64,000 nt of DNA from Lineus longissimus (taxonomy: Eukaryota > Nemertea > Pilidiophora > Heteronemertea > Lineidae). Under the pieces are notes generated by a model. The model searched no databases and was not told the origin of the DNA. It worked only from the letters and a program-made list of their open reading frames with translations. A program made the position numbers and the translations under genes. The DNA is taken from positions 7,936,001-8,000,000 of the forward strand of contig NC_088314.1 in the NCBI RefSeq assembly GCF_910592395.1, written 5' to 3'. This document shows, piece after piece, positions 21,700 through 35,300 of this stretch (positions are counted from its first letter, which is position 1; each line of letters opens with the position of its first letter).

Positions 21700-24405
21700 T
21701 TGAAAATAGTTCCAAATGTACTGTACTTTATTGGGAACCTGAAGATCTTGATATTCACTCCCATCTGTTGTGGCTTCCTGTTGATCCATAATTTGTGCGT
21801 TGGATGTGATTTGATAAAATGTTGTGTAATTATGTTAAAAAAAAGTTTTTTTGCCTTTCAATTGAATGGAGAATTAGACTTCAGGTGCTCAGTGTTGTTC
21901 AGATCTCACATCTGCTGTCTGAATTTCCAGATGGCTTTTTTCCGTAAATTTTTGACAGGTGTACTGCATGAGAAAAGGGGAAATCACTTCAAAGAGCCTA
22001 TACAGTATGAATGTAATGAAAGAATTTTTTGTAGTGGGTCTGATCACAACAGTGTTAAATGTGTAAATATTAGTATATGTAATCGAATTGAATGAAAGTT
22101 GATAGAGTGGCCTGTCTGTACTTATGGCTCTTAATCCCTTGTCCGTGGCCAATTATATTCATCTTCCGGGAAAGAACATGTTAGATTTACTCAGTCTGAA
22201 TTACCAGTCTTGCACGCTTCAGCAATCATATGTGCTTAGGGCCTTCAAAAAGGATGTTTAAATGATGTTCAGATAAGATTTTTGAATAATAATGATTATA
22301 AACATCTCTTGGGAATCAGGGTGCTTGATTTATCCGAATTTAGGATGAAGTGATGCTTAATAGCTCCATGAACCCATCAACTCTTGTCATGTTCCCAATA
22401 TGGTTCTGTTGCAAAGTTCAGCCTTTTTTGACATTTTAGCCAATGAGAGTGCTTGTTAGGTGTAAGAGCTCTTTTGATTGGGTAGAGGGAATTTGTCCAC
22501 CTCATCCAGCCAAAAACCATCGGTTTACTCCTGGATAAGTTATGTGTGCGAGGGGAGGAGCATACAAATGACCCTGATTTTTAAAGTATGCATGATAGAG
22601 AGATGTTGCATTATGCAACGATTTATGACGTCGCATCATTTCGTGATGTCGCTACGTGACTCTGGAACATTGCAATGGAACCTCTCCGTTGAGAGAAACT
22701 GGATGGGAATGTGAATGGAATTTGCGGATCACACGCGTTATGCCACAATCATTATATTTCATATGTGTGTATTTTCTATAACCGTGTCTTGTGCAACTGT
22801 TAATTTTACACTTAAAATATAATTCACAACATGCAATAGCTCAAATTATGATATGCCAAGTAATCACTGTGGTGTGCCCATCCGGCATGTCCTTCTTTTA
22901 AAAACTGGTGTGTCACAACACTGGAGTTTAATTGGAATGAAATTAGAATTGTAATCATGTATCGATATATTGTATTTTTCCAATCTAATCAGTGTATTTT
23001 TTTAAGGTTGGATATATCCTGTAAACAAAGTTCCATGACTGCTTAGACTGTACACCTGGAAATCTGGAAATCTAAGCTGGCTGTATGAATTCACTGATTT
23101 GGAACTCAACCTGCTACCCATTGAAATAAATATCTCGCATATTACAGTTTAATATTTCCAGAGGACAGCTGGACTCGTAACCAGCCATTAAAAGCACTGA
23201 TATAAAGCTTTTGTGTTGTATTGACAAATCAGGGATTGAATAGCCATTTCGAAACACTGCTGTATGAAGTAACTGTTTTGGGTTTTACAGATGGCCTCTC
23301 CTCTAATCATAGTACATCATACTTAAAATTGGTGCGAGCAGCTTTTGTATTTGCTGAGACGTGCTAAGGACAAGCTGTTGAGAAAATTCATGTTTACAGT
23401 GAGGTTTTACATGATATATGTATTTGATGGAAATGCTGTTCTTTGATTCACTCCATAGCATCCATTGCGGGTGTGTCACTATTTGTAATATTGATCAGCC
23501 ACATTGGTACAGCATGTCGCTTGGATACACTGCCCTCTTTGTCCACTAGTGGATTTCCTGTATCCGTTTGCCTGTAAGGTGTATTAAGTATGGATGGAGG
23601 TGTATATCTGGTGCTATACCAGCATGTGGCTATTCACAGTCCATTTCGAAGGTGTTTTTCAGCTCAGGAGATTTTTTTTAATTCGAAAAAAGCTGGAGTT
23701 ATTCACACACCACTGGCTATGGCTATGCGTTTTCGTCACATAATTTCAAGAGTGGTTTTTCTGACATTTACTTTGGTCAGTGTGAAATATGTGCTAGCCT
23801 TCTTAAACATTTTAAAAGTCCATATTCTTTGCTGTAAAAGTATGTGTCAAGCTGCTTAGTTTGAGAAATTCTTTCTAGCTCCCCTGTACCAACATAAAAC
23901 TGAATAAATAAGTAAAAGACAAGAATGGATAGTATTTGTTTATTATTCATGACAGTATAAGTACTGTTGAATGGGCATCTTGAAACTTCATGCGTTAAAA
24001 TGCATTCATTTCTCAAATGCTTATCATAAGCAGATCACATTATGTGCTGTCATCTCTTGAGGATCAAATTGTGATTGGTCTCTATCAGTAATTGAATTGG
24101 CCATAGTGTCTCCATGCCCAAAATGCTATTAAGGACACTTGTTTTGGTTAGGCCCTTGTGCCTGCGGTATAGAAGAGACGGCCAAGTACGTTGTACCTGT
24201 CTTCGCAAGCATGGTGAGATGATTGCTCAGCCTAAGGCAGTAGGCCCTGGTGTGCATGTCATCTAGAACACAGTGAAATGTTAGGTCAGTCCAAGACAGC
24301 AGGCCCATGCAGATAACTGCTGTGGGAGAGACCAGGCTGTGAACATCTTCCAGAAAATTGTTGGATGCTAGCTTAGACCAAGTCAGATTATAATGCATTT
24401 GCCAC
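21700..24405. other. Intergenic / possible long twinfilin 3' region
   Basis: AT-rich sequence with only short frames (longest 131 codons, no recognisable domain). No splice-bounded coding exon was found. Confidence 0.45.
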
Positions 24406-24409
24406 ATCT

Positions 24410-25075
24410 ACTGGTGGTGTCATGTCTCCTAGTTTAACTCTATGCCTGATTGTGACTGTACCACCTCTACTGGTAGTGCCATGTCTCCAAGTTTTACCCT
24501 ATGCCTGGTTGTGACTGTGCCACCTCTACTGGTAGTGCCATGTCTCCTAGTTATGCCTGGTTTTGGCTGTGCAACCGCTACTGGTTGTGCCATGTCTCCT
24601 AGTTTTACTCAATGCCTGATTGTGACTGTGCCACCTCTACTGGAAGTGCCATGTCTCCTAGTTTTACTCTATGCCTGATTGTGACTGTACCACCTCTACT
24701 GGTAGTGCCATGTCTCCAAGTTTTACTCAATGCCTGATTGTGACTGTGCCACCTCTACTGCTAGTGCCACTGCCATGTCTCCTAGTTTTACTCTATGCCT
24801 GGTTGTGACTGTGCCACTTCTACTGGAAGTGCAATGTCTCCTAGTTTTACCTTATGCCTGATTGTGACTGTGCCACCTCTACAGCTGGTACCATGTTTCC
24901 TATTTTTACTCTATGCCTGATTGTGACTATACAACATCTACAGGAGGTGGTATCATGTCTCACTACTGGTGTCGTGATGTCTGGTACCTAGTTTAATGGA
25001 TGCCTGATAACTGCATCGGTTCTACTGGTGGTGACAAATCGCCAAGCTCTGTTTCATGCCTGGTTGTGACTGTCC
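24410..25075. repeat. Minisatellite, 59-bp unit, about ten copies
   Basis: 'atgcctgattgtgactgt' begins successive units at 24442, 24501, 24553, 24612, 24671, 24730, 24795, 24854 and 24913. The unit continues with 'ccacctctactgg' and 'ccatgtctcctagttt'. The spacing is 59 bp apart from one shortened and one lengthened unit; copies decay toward both ends. Confidence 0.93.
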
Positions 25076-26280
25076 TCGGCATGAATCGTCTGCTCTTGTA
25101 GTTCCAAAAACTCCACATAGGTGACAGAATTATGCATGCTATGAATGGCTCTTGTATTTATTGCTGTATGTCCTACCAAAAGACAACGAAATTGGACAGA
25201 TATTTAGAGTCTAGGCTATAATGATTCATCCATATGCAATGCAGATTTAGAAGCTATTATCAAGTTACATTCAAGAGTGAGAAAGACTCCAATAACAATG
25301 ATCTGATGCCAGAATAATGCAATATGTTTACACTTCTAAACAGGGGTGGGGTACAAGTGTTAGAAGAGCCCCGATTCAGGCGAATGCAATTTCCCTCTCT
25401 GCCAGTTTATTCACAACCTTCGATAACAGCGTTTGGTCACTTGATAATGATTACCACAAGACGGATTTTATTTATTTTATTCGTCTGCCCACTTTGATCA
25501 AGCTTTGCATTTTATTGGTAAGATTCCCGATTCTGGCATAGCTATTTTTATGGGTCATCAATTCATCATACTTGACTACACTGTATATCATATATGTATC
25601 CCCTTTGCACTACTACCCCCTAGGCCTAAGGCTACTGAGTACTGTACTAACCCAAATTAGGACTATCTCAGTATATGTATCTGCATTATAAATAGTAGTG
25701 AAATACAACCGTGAACGAGTGTACTGTAGTGTAGGATAAGGCCAATGAGTGTAGGGATAGTCGGATTTAGATTATTGAAATTAACCTGTCCGTCCCTGAA
25801 ATCTTCGCATGCCTTTTATTTTCGTGTTTTCAGATATATGGTTGCGAAAAAGAAGATATAATTAAAATCACTGTTGGTATTAGACGGTTGTCAATGCAAA
25901 ATTTGCTATTTCACGAAACTGCCGAAATAAAGTGGCCGTGAATTTTTCCGATTTTTAATACCAGATGTAGTATAACGTATTGTTAGGGTTGGTAATAGTG
26001 TATGTCACTAAAACGTTACTAGTTACTGTATTGAAGTAGGTCGGTACAGTCACTATTTCAATCATATTTGACGACGCGACTGAATCGACGACTTGACTGA
26101 GATCCAGACTTAAAATGTAAAAATCTCTGGAAAGCCGTGCATTGAGAGGAGGCTAAAGAGTAGTTCAGTATGTGTTGGCCTATCATCTTGATTATGATCA
26201 TGTGTGGTGTAATACAGGAAAAATGAGGACAAGGTAATCTGGGGAATGTATGCCATAAAATTGTCTGCTTTCTGTTAACA
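25076..26280. other. Intergenic, upstream of IPPK
   Basis: No coding exon recognised. The first IPPK coding exon appears to begin at 26281, after the acceptor-like 'tctgttaacag', so an untranslated first exon probably lies in this stretch; I could not place it. Confidence 0.4.
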
Positions 26281-26375
26281 GATCCTGATCTACCTGAACT
26301 CAATGGGAAGAGTCTATCATGTTATAAACCTGAGCTGGTGTGGTTATCAATGGGTTGTGAGTGGAGAGGCCAGTC

Positions 26376-29300
26376 ATGGAGGGTGTAACAAATGGATCCA
26401 CTGACCTGCCGGTGGCGGAATGGGTCTATCGTGGTGCAGGCAACAGAAACGTCGTCTTTGCCAATGTGAAGGTAAGATTATAACATCTCTAGATATTGTG
26501 AATGTAGACATAGATCTACTGGTGAAAAGACATGATAGTTCAATAATTGTGAAGAAGCATAGGATATTCTGAACATTCGTGCTGTGCAACTTCCATCAGA
26601 TCACACAGCTATTCTCGCAAATATTTCCATATATGTGTCTCCAAATGATTCCCTGCTTTAGTTGAGATAACATTGTGCATTTCAGGAGGGAATGGTGTAT
26701 CGTCTGATGAAGAGAAAGGTTACAGACAATACAGACACAGATGAAGAGGCAAGCATATTTTTGTTTACAGTAGAACCTCCCTTAGCGGACACCTCTCTAT
26801 TAGGGACAACCTCTCTATTAAGGACACTAGTTTTGGTCCCAAATTTGTTGTTTCCATTCAATTTGACCTCTCTTATCAGGACACCTCTCTATTAAGGAAA
26901 GCTCTAGTCAGTCCCAAGGGTGTCCTTAATAGAGAGGTTCTACTGTATATGATGGAAAATTTTACTTTCCAATATAAACACAGGGTCCAAACTGATCAAA
27001 GTGTTTAGGCATTTGGATTTTTTGAGGTAGTTTGATGTGAGGAACATGAAGTCAGATTAGGCAATAGAATGACCAGTACTAAAAATTAATAAAGATTATA
27101 GTAGGAAAATAAATACTATGTCTTTATTTCATTTTATATCCTGCCAGTATCTGTGACAACTCCTTAGCCTGTTAAAATGTTTCATGTCTTGACTTGCAAC
27201 TCGGCAATAATTCTAAAATTCATTATTGTACATATTTTTGGTGTGTAGGAATTTATAATATATTGCAAAGGAAATAAGCTTTTTCTATCACATGATTCAC
27301 ATACATTGTATGCATGATGTCCTAATTTGGAATGAAGAGCACTTGTTGATGTCCTCGATATTTTACTTGAAGAATGCATGTCAATGTCCTCAGCTTACCC
27401 AAAGCTATGAATAGCTTTCATTTATCATTCAGCATGGACACTTCTTCTACAGTATTGTGTATTGTCTATGGCTTAATTATGTGTTGGGGGCTTATTCCCC
27501 AAGTATTTTATTTCAAGGACCATAGGCCTACATGCATGGCTGAAGGCTGTCATGAATACCTCGTCCTACTTTGAGGTATTGACCTATAATGGTTAATACT
27601 ATGGTGCAATTTTAATAAATGTACTTGTTTGTCGCAACGTTGGCCTTACTTACATGCATAACCTACATACAGCAGTATGCAGAAAAATGTGTTCTATATT
27701 GTTTATGACATTACTAGCTTTTGAAAAATAAATAATCTCTCCAGAAATGAAAATTTCTTTATATTGAAACATATTGTTTATAACACATCTCTTCAACTTG
27801 GTAGAAAATGTCTGCCACAGAATTTGAATCGATCCAATGTAATTTTTCAACTTTACAGAGCTGCATGACAATTGCAATAATGTAATATATGTAAGCTTAC
27901 AGTTTACATTATATGTAAAACACTTCCCAGCCCATCTAGCTTCTCTTCTCTTGTCAATAAAGTTGTAGAGTTCAGCTGCTGTAAATATTCCTGCTGGGTG
28001 TACATGTAAATGAAAGGTGTTGCCATTCATTGTAATCTTCTCTTGTGTCCATTCTTGCTGCCCTCACTCGACTAATCTTGCCACTGTTTTTCCAGGGGAC
28101 TTCAGAACAAGAGAAAGCCCATGAAACTTTGCTCAATATCGAGACATATGTGAACAATGTCGTCAGGTCGAGATTACACTTTGTCCCACCAATGGTGAGT
28201 GCCCATTATTCTCCTTCTCAGGACTAAGTGTAATGGGATTATCCCTGTATTGTAAGAACATAGAACTTGATTTACTTTTCATGGTACCATTGGTCAAAGT
28301 TTGTAATGACAGTCCTCCATCTTCACCTGAAAACAGAAAATTGGAAATACTGACTATGATGATATCTATGACCTTTCATATAAATTCACTACTGTCTTTT
28401 GCTGTCCCATGTGAGCACGATGTCCCTAGGACATTTCATTAAGTTTACTCTGGGAATTTGGAGAAATATGGATTCAAATTTCCATCTTCTGTTGCCATTT
28501 GTGATCGGTATTTAAATTATCGTGTATGATGATCGGATGGCGTTGTTTGATACCGTACTTGATGAGCAGGGTATCTGATTCGTCGAATATGAAAGCAGAG
28601 CATGATGGGATAGCATTCACGAGAATGCGTTTATACTTCAGATATCAATTATAGGCGAGAGCTTTTGACTGTGACAGATGGTCTGACAACGAACAGTGGG
28701 TTGATGTTTCATTATAAGTACATTATAGCATACAAAATAATCATGTGTCCAGCTGGGTATCGACACGTCACTGGTTTGTTGTTGAGATGGTGATTGACCT
28801 TGCATCAACCTCGCATTAATTGTGAAATGAATACATGTTTTGATACAAAGTATAATATCATTTTAGTTCTCATAAGACTGTTAATTGATATCTTTATCAT
28901 CATTAGTTGGCACCTAACCATGGTGACTTGAAACCCCACAAGGTGTGCAAGAAGAGTCCTACTTCCAGATATAAGTTCATGGGCTTGGCAGAAAACTACC
29001 ATGTCACTGATAGAGTACTTGTTCACCAGTGAATTACCATACCTACCCGGTACATATATACGAACATTTTATATGTCCTCATACTCATTTGTAACAAATG
29101 CCCTACATGATCACGCTAATGATCATGTCCCTGCTGTGTAACGATGACCACCTGTTTCAATAAATCTGATTGTGATGTCATAAACTATACCAGGTGTGTA
29201 AAGTAATCGTAACAGCCACCATTCCCAGAGGATTGTACTGCATTTTCTCGGGGTTATATTGCACAGGAGTAAAAAAAGTCTGATCTCAGGATGCTCTCCA

Positions 29301-32300
29301 CTGGCACTTTAAATGATACACGATTCTCAGTACATAGGTTTAATATCAGATTTTAATATATTGACTGGATCACCATAACCTCATGCAGAGTGTCATGGGA
29401 TAAGCATTCTCTTGTCAGTTTCTCCTTCAGCTTGATGGCTGATTGCCATAATTATTTATAGCGTCGGCATTGGAGAGCTATTTCATTGCTGTGACTGAGG
29501 CTGTCATCGAAGAAAGGAAAAGGCTTATTATGGATTGTGTATATAGTCCCATGATAAAGATTTATTACAAATGTTATGCCTTTGATATGCCAACAACATG
29601 TACATGAGTTTTTATGCATCACGAGGAGTTATTATTTGTACAGTAAAAACTGTATTTTGTATAGTTTATAGCTACGACATGCTTACTGGTAAGCTCTTTA
29701 AAATGAGCCATGTTACATTAGACACAGCACCCTGCCCTTATAATCTGCCTGCCTTCTTTAAAAATAACTTACGCATTTCCTATCTAAGAGGGTGCCAGCC
29801 CTGCCCCTTTTTAGCTCACCTCTTAGCAGAGGTGAGCTTATCCCATACCGTGGCGTCCGTCGTCCGTCGTCGTCGTCGTCGTCGTCGTCGTCCGTCGTCC
29901 GTTAGCAGGGCACGTTTCGTAACTGTTAGAGCTATTGAGTTGAAACTTGGTACACATGTACCCTTATGTAATGACACCTTGGAGACCAAGTTTCGGTCCG
30001 ATTCGTTTCATGGTTTGGCCACCAGGGGCCAAACGTTAAAAGTGAAAATATGCAATATCTCCCTTAATAGTAGTCGGGGAAATTTTGAAAAAAATATGGT
30101 AGGTACTTCTAGCAAAGGTGCATCATATATCCTCCGGGTTTTTGATTTGACCTCCTTTTCAAGGTCACAGAGGTCAAATGGTGTAAATTGGCCGTTAGGA
30201 TGTAACGATGGCACGTTTCTAAACTGCAATGACTATTGATACCAAATTTGGTACACATTTACCCCTTAGTCAGGTGATTGCAGGGACCGAAGTTTGGTCC
30301 AATATGGTTCACCACTTGACCACCAGGGGGCAAAATCCAAAAACCTTAAAAATGTGATTATTCCTTAACTTCTTGCCCGATTGCCACCAATTTGATATCA
30401 TGGGTACATCTAACCACCATACAGTATATGTCACCCAGGTTTTTAATTTGACCTTCTTGTCAAGGTCACAGGGGTCAAATGGCGTAAATTGGCCGTCAGG
30501 CCGTAACTATGGCACGTTTCTTAACTGCAATGACTATTGATCACAAATTAAGTACACATGTACCCCTTGGTCAGGTGATCTCAGGTACCGAAGTTTGGTG
30601 CGATCTGATTTGCCGTTTGGCCTCCAGTGAGGGGGCCAAATCCTAAATTCTTCAAAATGCCATTATTCCTAGTAATGACTTGCCCGATTGGCACCAATTT
30701 TATATCATAGGTACATCTAATTCTAACAACCATTCAATGTGTCACCCGGGTCTTCTTTGATTTGACCTACTTTTCAAGGTCACAGAGGTCGAATGTACTG
30801 TAAATTGGCCATTTTGGGGAAATTGTAATTGCTTGGACCTACATCAAACCTAACACTACATGACACAATACCATGCTCTTTATCCATCTTTCCTCCACAT
30901 GAGGTGAGCACAATGGCCCTGGCCATTTCATTTCAGTTCACCCTGCCCTTTTTCTGTGCTTATTTTCTTTCTAAAATCCCTCCTCTTCTGAATTTCTGGA
31001 AGAGACACTTGCAGTATGCTAGGTGTGATTGTCAACACAATTTTGTACTGCTGATATACTGTTGGCAGAAAGCATAGCCCTAGGTCCCATGGCCCTTTTG
31101 AATAAACAAACTTATATTAATCAGCGCATTTTTTCAGGAAGTGGTAAAACTGCCCGATTGTCTTGTCCAGCACATGAATGGTGTCATGCAATCAAGAAAA
31201 ACAGGTATGTCTTCGATGTTATATTGCCTGGTGTAGCCTTCGCTGTCTCAGGGGATTGCTTCAATATTTTTGTGATTCTGACGCACATCAATGTTTTAAC
31301 TCTGTAGAGCCTGACAACAGAAAGTAGTCTTTGCATCGAACAGAATGATAGATTTTGTCGAAAACTGACAAACTTTCAATCATATTTCTCACAAGTGCAA
31401 TGCACCATCTCCCTGTGATAAATAGCTTTGATGCCAGCACACACTTAAGTATTGAGTGTGTTTTCTTATTTTGATGTTCTAGTGATCTTTAAAAAGGAAT
31501 TCGGGTCAGTAGGTTGTGTTGACTTTGTACATTGTATACCTACTTGTAACTTGTATTTTATCCCACTTAAGGCTATGTAAGGCTGACATTTTAGGTTGTT
31601 TCCTTGCCCCGGGTAATTGAGCAGATTAATTGAATTAATCGTATAAAGTCATTAGTGCAATATGTTACAATGATAATCAAACATCGAATTTGTTTTTCAG
31701 ATCAAAATGATCTTGGTCTTCACATATCTTGCCCGTACGCTCTTAGAATTCCAGATCTCTGCATCTTCCAAACAACTGTCACCGATGGCCGCCCAACGTT
31801 TTGTATTGAGCTCAAGGTGAGATGTTAGCCTTTCTCCAGACATCAATATGCACCAATCCCCTTGCTCACCTTCGCAAATCAGCATCTCTGTTCCCTGCAG
31901 ACACTCCTGCTGTCGTGAAACCAACAAGGCTTTAATTGTCAAACTGCACACTAATTATTTGGCTGTTTGGGAATATCAGTTAGTGCATAATAAGCAATAC
32001 AGTTTGATCAGTAATATTATCTGCTTTTTGGAGTTTAGTTCTCTAACACACAAATACATCGTCATTGATTGAAAAATCACTATTCTGATCATCTGCTTGA
32101 CCTTAACACAAGAAAGCTGCATGAACTGACTTGTTTTTTTCTTCTTGCAGCCCAAGTGTGCCTGGAATTATAATCTTTCAACTGTTGAAATGCCCATGTG
32201 TCGCTGTTGCCTCCGCCAGGTTGATAAGGTAAGTTGTGTCGACTGTTGTAAACAATGAAATCTTCGCAATCATTTAATTTTTGCAAGGAAGCTGGGGAGC

Positions 32301-35300
32301 CTGGGGGTCATAACTCTCCAATGGCGGTGTTGTAATGACGTTGTCAGTTGAAAGTAATACTGCAGGGTTGGAGAACCAAGACATTCCTGAGTTTTGTCGA
32401 GCGAATCACTTCGGGAAACTTGGTACTCAATGAATTGTTCATAGCAAGTGGCACTGTCTTGTTTTGAGTCACAAAGTAACAGAAATTGTAACTTTATGGT
32501 GCCTCTGTATTCAATAAGTAACTTTCTTTGTCCTATCTTCTGCAGGTGACTGATGGAACATATCCGGCCCTATCAGAATATTGTCCAACTGATCTTTTCT
32601 CAGGGTAAGCGAAAGGACACCAGTATTATACTGGTTGCATTTACTGTATTAAGTGTGTGTCGAAATAAGTGCTGTTTAGGTTTTAACTTGTGGTCTGAGT
32701 TCTTAACTGGCTCTTTTTTGACAGGGTGCAGTATGAAATTTGACTTTAGTACAGCACCCAGTCCAGAGGCCAGCAGTGTCTTCAGTACCAGTGCCTGGAA
32801 ATCCTTCGGTAATGTCGGGAGAAAAGCTTTCAATGCTAAAGCTATACAGACATGTTGCAAATTGTATCCAACTAGTCCTGATTTTTTTCCTTTCGTTGTG
32901 TTTGCAGAACCAAAGAACGAATGAATCGAGCACTTATGTCTTTGTTAAAGACTCCACAGCATAAGATAAGAATATTCAAGGTAAATTATACTGTGATCTG
33001 CAAAATTTATTTGGGCGATTTATTTCCAGACTCAGCTCTCTTGAATTCACCACAGAAAAGCTCACCGGAAACGTATATTCACAAAAATAAAAATTGTGGA
33101 AAGATATTTCATTTGAAAAAACCAAAAGAAATAATGGTTCTCCCTGCCTCGAATTGAACCCTGGCCCTTTAGATTATGTGCAGTGCCAACAGTAGTCGAT
33201 GCCTTCAGCCTTAACTGGTTTGGCTAAGTGTAACAGGTAATCAGTGTTATGTCGAATAGAAATTGTCTTGAATGGACCGTGGTGGTGACAGCTTCACTTG
33301 CAGATAGATCACATTTGATTTTGATTGTCAGATTTGTTTCCAACCAGTCTTATCCAATCTTGTAGGATGGTGATGTAGTCTATGATGAAAACAGCAGTTC
33401 CTTCCCCACTGGCGACCTCTGCAAACATTTTGGAGATGCAGGCTCGCACAAGTAAGTCAGTTCGTGAGAATGAGAGTTCAGGTTTGTTTGAGAACACAAC
33501 ACATTCAAATATCAGCATTTGGAGTTTGGAGTAAGTGATTCTAGTTGGTCATCCATGTTAATTCTGATACCTTCTATTTACAGCGCGAAGGAGTCAGTTG
33601 TCGATATCTTACGGAAGGTGCTCATCCATGTTAACTGTGATACCAATGGTGATAATCGTTCCAGAAGAAGAAGTTGCCACAGATTGAATGTGACTTGTGA
33701 CAGAACTGGTAAGGATAAAGAATAGCATTCCGAGAAGATGACGTCACTGCAGCTGCTGCCCTCTATTTCCCCATCGCTGAATTACAGGCAATGTCGGACA
33801 AACATGCGGTTTCGTAATGGAGTCAGGCTTTCTAACTAGGGCAGTTAGATTCAATCTGGCACATGTCCGAATGTTGGAAATACTACATAATTGTTCTGAA
33901 TATTTCTCTCTCTGACTCTATGGTATCATTCATGCTAAAAACAATGCAGGGTCAAAGATAATTGACTTTGAAATAAGTTCAAATGCGTAGAAATAAGTGT
34001 CTATGTCCGCCTGTCATGTGACTAAAACATCATCAATATCTTATGCAAATGACCTTGTGAGCTATAAATAGTAACTTTGCGGGATGCTATTCATTTGTGT
34101 TGCTGTATCAATCATAGATGAGCGCTGTCTCAGCAGCACTTTGCTTCCCTGTTGAGTCACTGGAGGCACCTTAGGTAAATCAGAGCTGCTGTAAACCACT
34201 TCGAGACCTGATTTAAGTCTGTGTAAAGCTCTGCCTTTGTTATCTGTGTGATCAAAATAATATGAAGACAAATTCTATCTTGCAGGCTCTTGTGATAATA
34301 CTTGTGATGATGAGCTCCCCGATGGCTGTATTTTGTCTGATCTCTTACATGGTGTGTTTTATACCGGACCAGAAGACATTCGATTAACGTATAAATTGTA
34401 CAAAAAACTCAGACGACATCTTCAGGACAATCCACAAGATGGGTAAGTCGCATTAAAAGGAGGAATTACTGCAGACGTCACCTATTTTTGGTTACTGAGT
34501 ACCTGTTATTGCAATGTGGCTTTCGATTTTAGAAATGACATTGAAGGGGAGTAGCTGAGTTGTAAGGGCAGTGGGTTGGTCCTTGGTGGAGGGTACTACA
34601 GTGCTAAATTTTGAAAGGCTACAGGACTTCCTATAATATACATATAAGTACATCAACTGGATCTGATCAAATGAACTTCCTGCTTACCGTTTACAGATTT
34701 TGTCTCTGTGATTTCAGGACCAATCTCTCCCCTGAAGGACCTTTCACAGACGACTGGGCTTCCATACCAGATGGTGTGGAGGAAGATACACTACAGTATG
34801 CGGCTGCCAAGGTCAGTATCATAATTGATATGCAGCATAATTTGATGTTGAAAATCGGGCCCTATGACTGAAGTTTGTGAGATAGAACAAGGTTAATTTC
34901 TCTGTGAAAATAAGAGTTGCCAGATTAACCCCAACGGTTGTGAGAATGACCTAATTTCTTGTTGATTTTCTTCAGGTGCGACAATACAGAGTCTTCAATA
35001 CTATGAGACTTTGCGCTATAATGATCACCCTCCGGCCATTATCTCCAGAGTGAGTATAAGAGAGTGGCAGTCAATGGTTGAATCCGCTGGCTTACCATGA
35101 CAATGGGCCTGTTTTCTTTCTAAGAAGACAACATGGAATGTCTAGACATACTGTAAATACCATGTTTCAGTGAGTTTGCATAATAATTGTTGCACCACGT
35201 CATTGTGTATTTCTATTTTCGTGAGCCAGCACTAAATACAATGAACGCTTGTGGTGTAGGCCTAATCCCTACAACAAGCAGTTGAGAAAATATGGTTATG

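Noticed and set aside
21700-22095. 131-codon frame after twinfilin
   Set aside because: Lies in AT-rich 3' flank, with no similarity I recognise and no splice context.
24410-25075. Regularly spaced repeats considered as a CRISPR array
   Set aside because: The repeat is the entire 59-bp unit with no unique spacers, and the genome is animal.
29598-30239. 213-codon plus-strand frame
   Set aside because: It runs through the GTC-rich repeat (poly-Arg) and two monomers of a mobile element inside IPPK intron 3.
34545-34625. Possible tRNA-like 'gtagctgagttgtaagggcag'
   Set aside because: Only the A-box-like part is convincing; no B-box or stems follow at the right distance.
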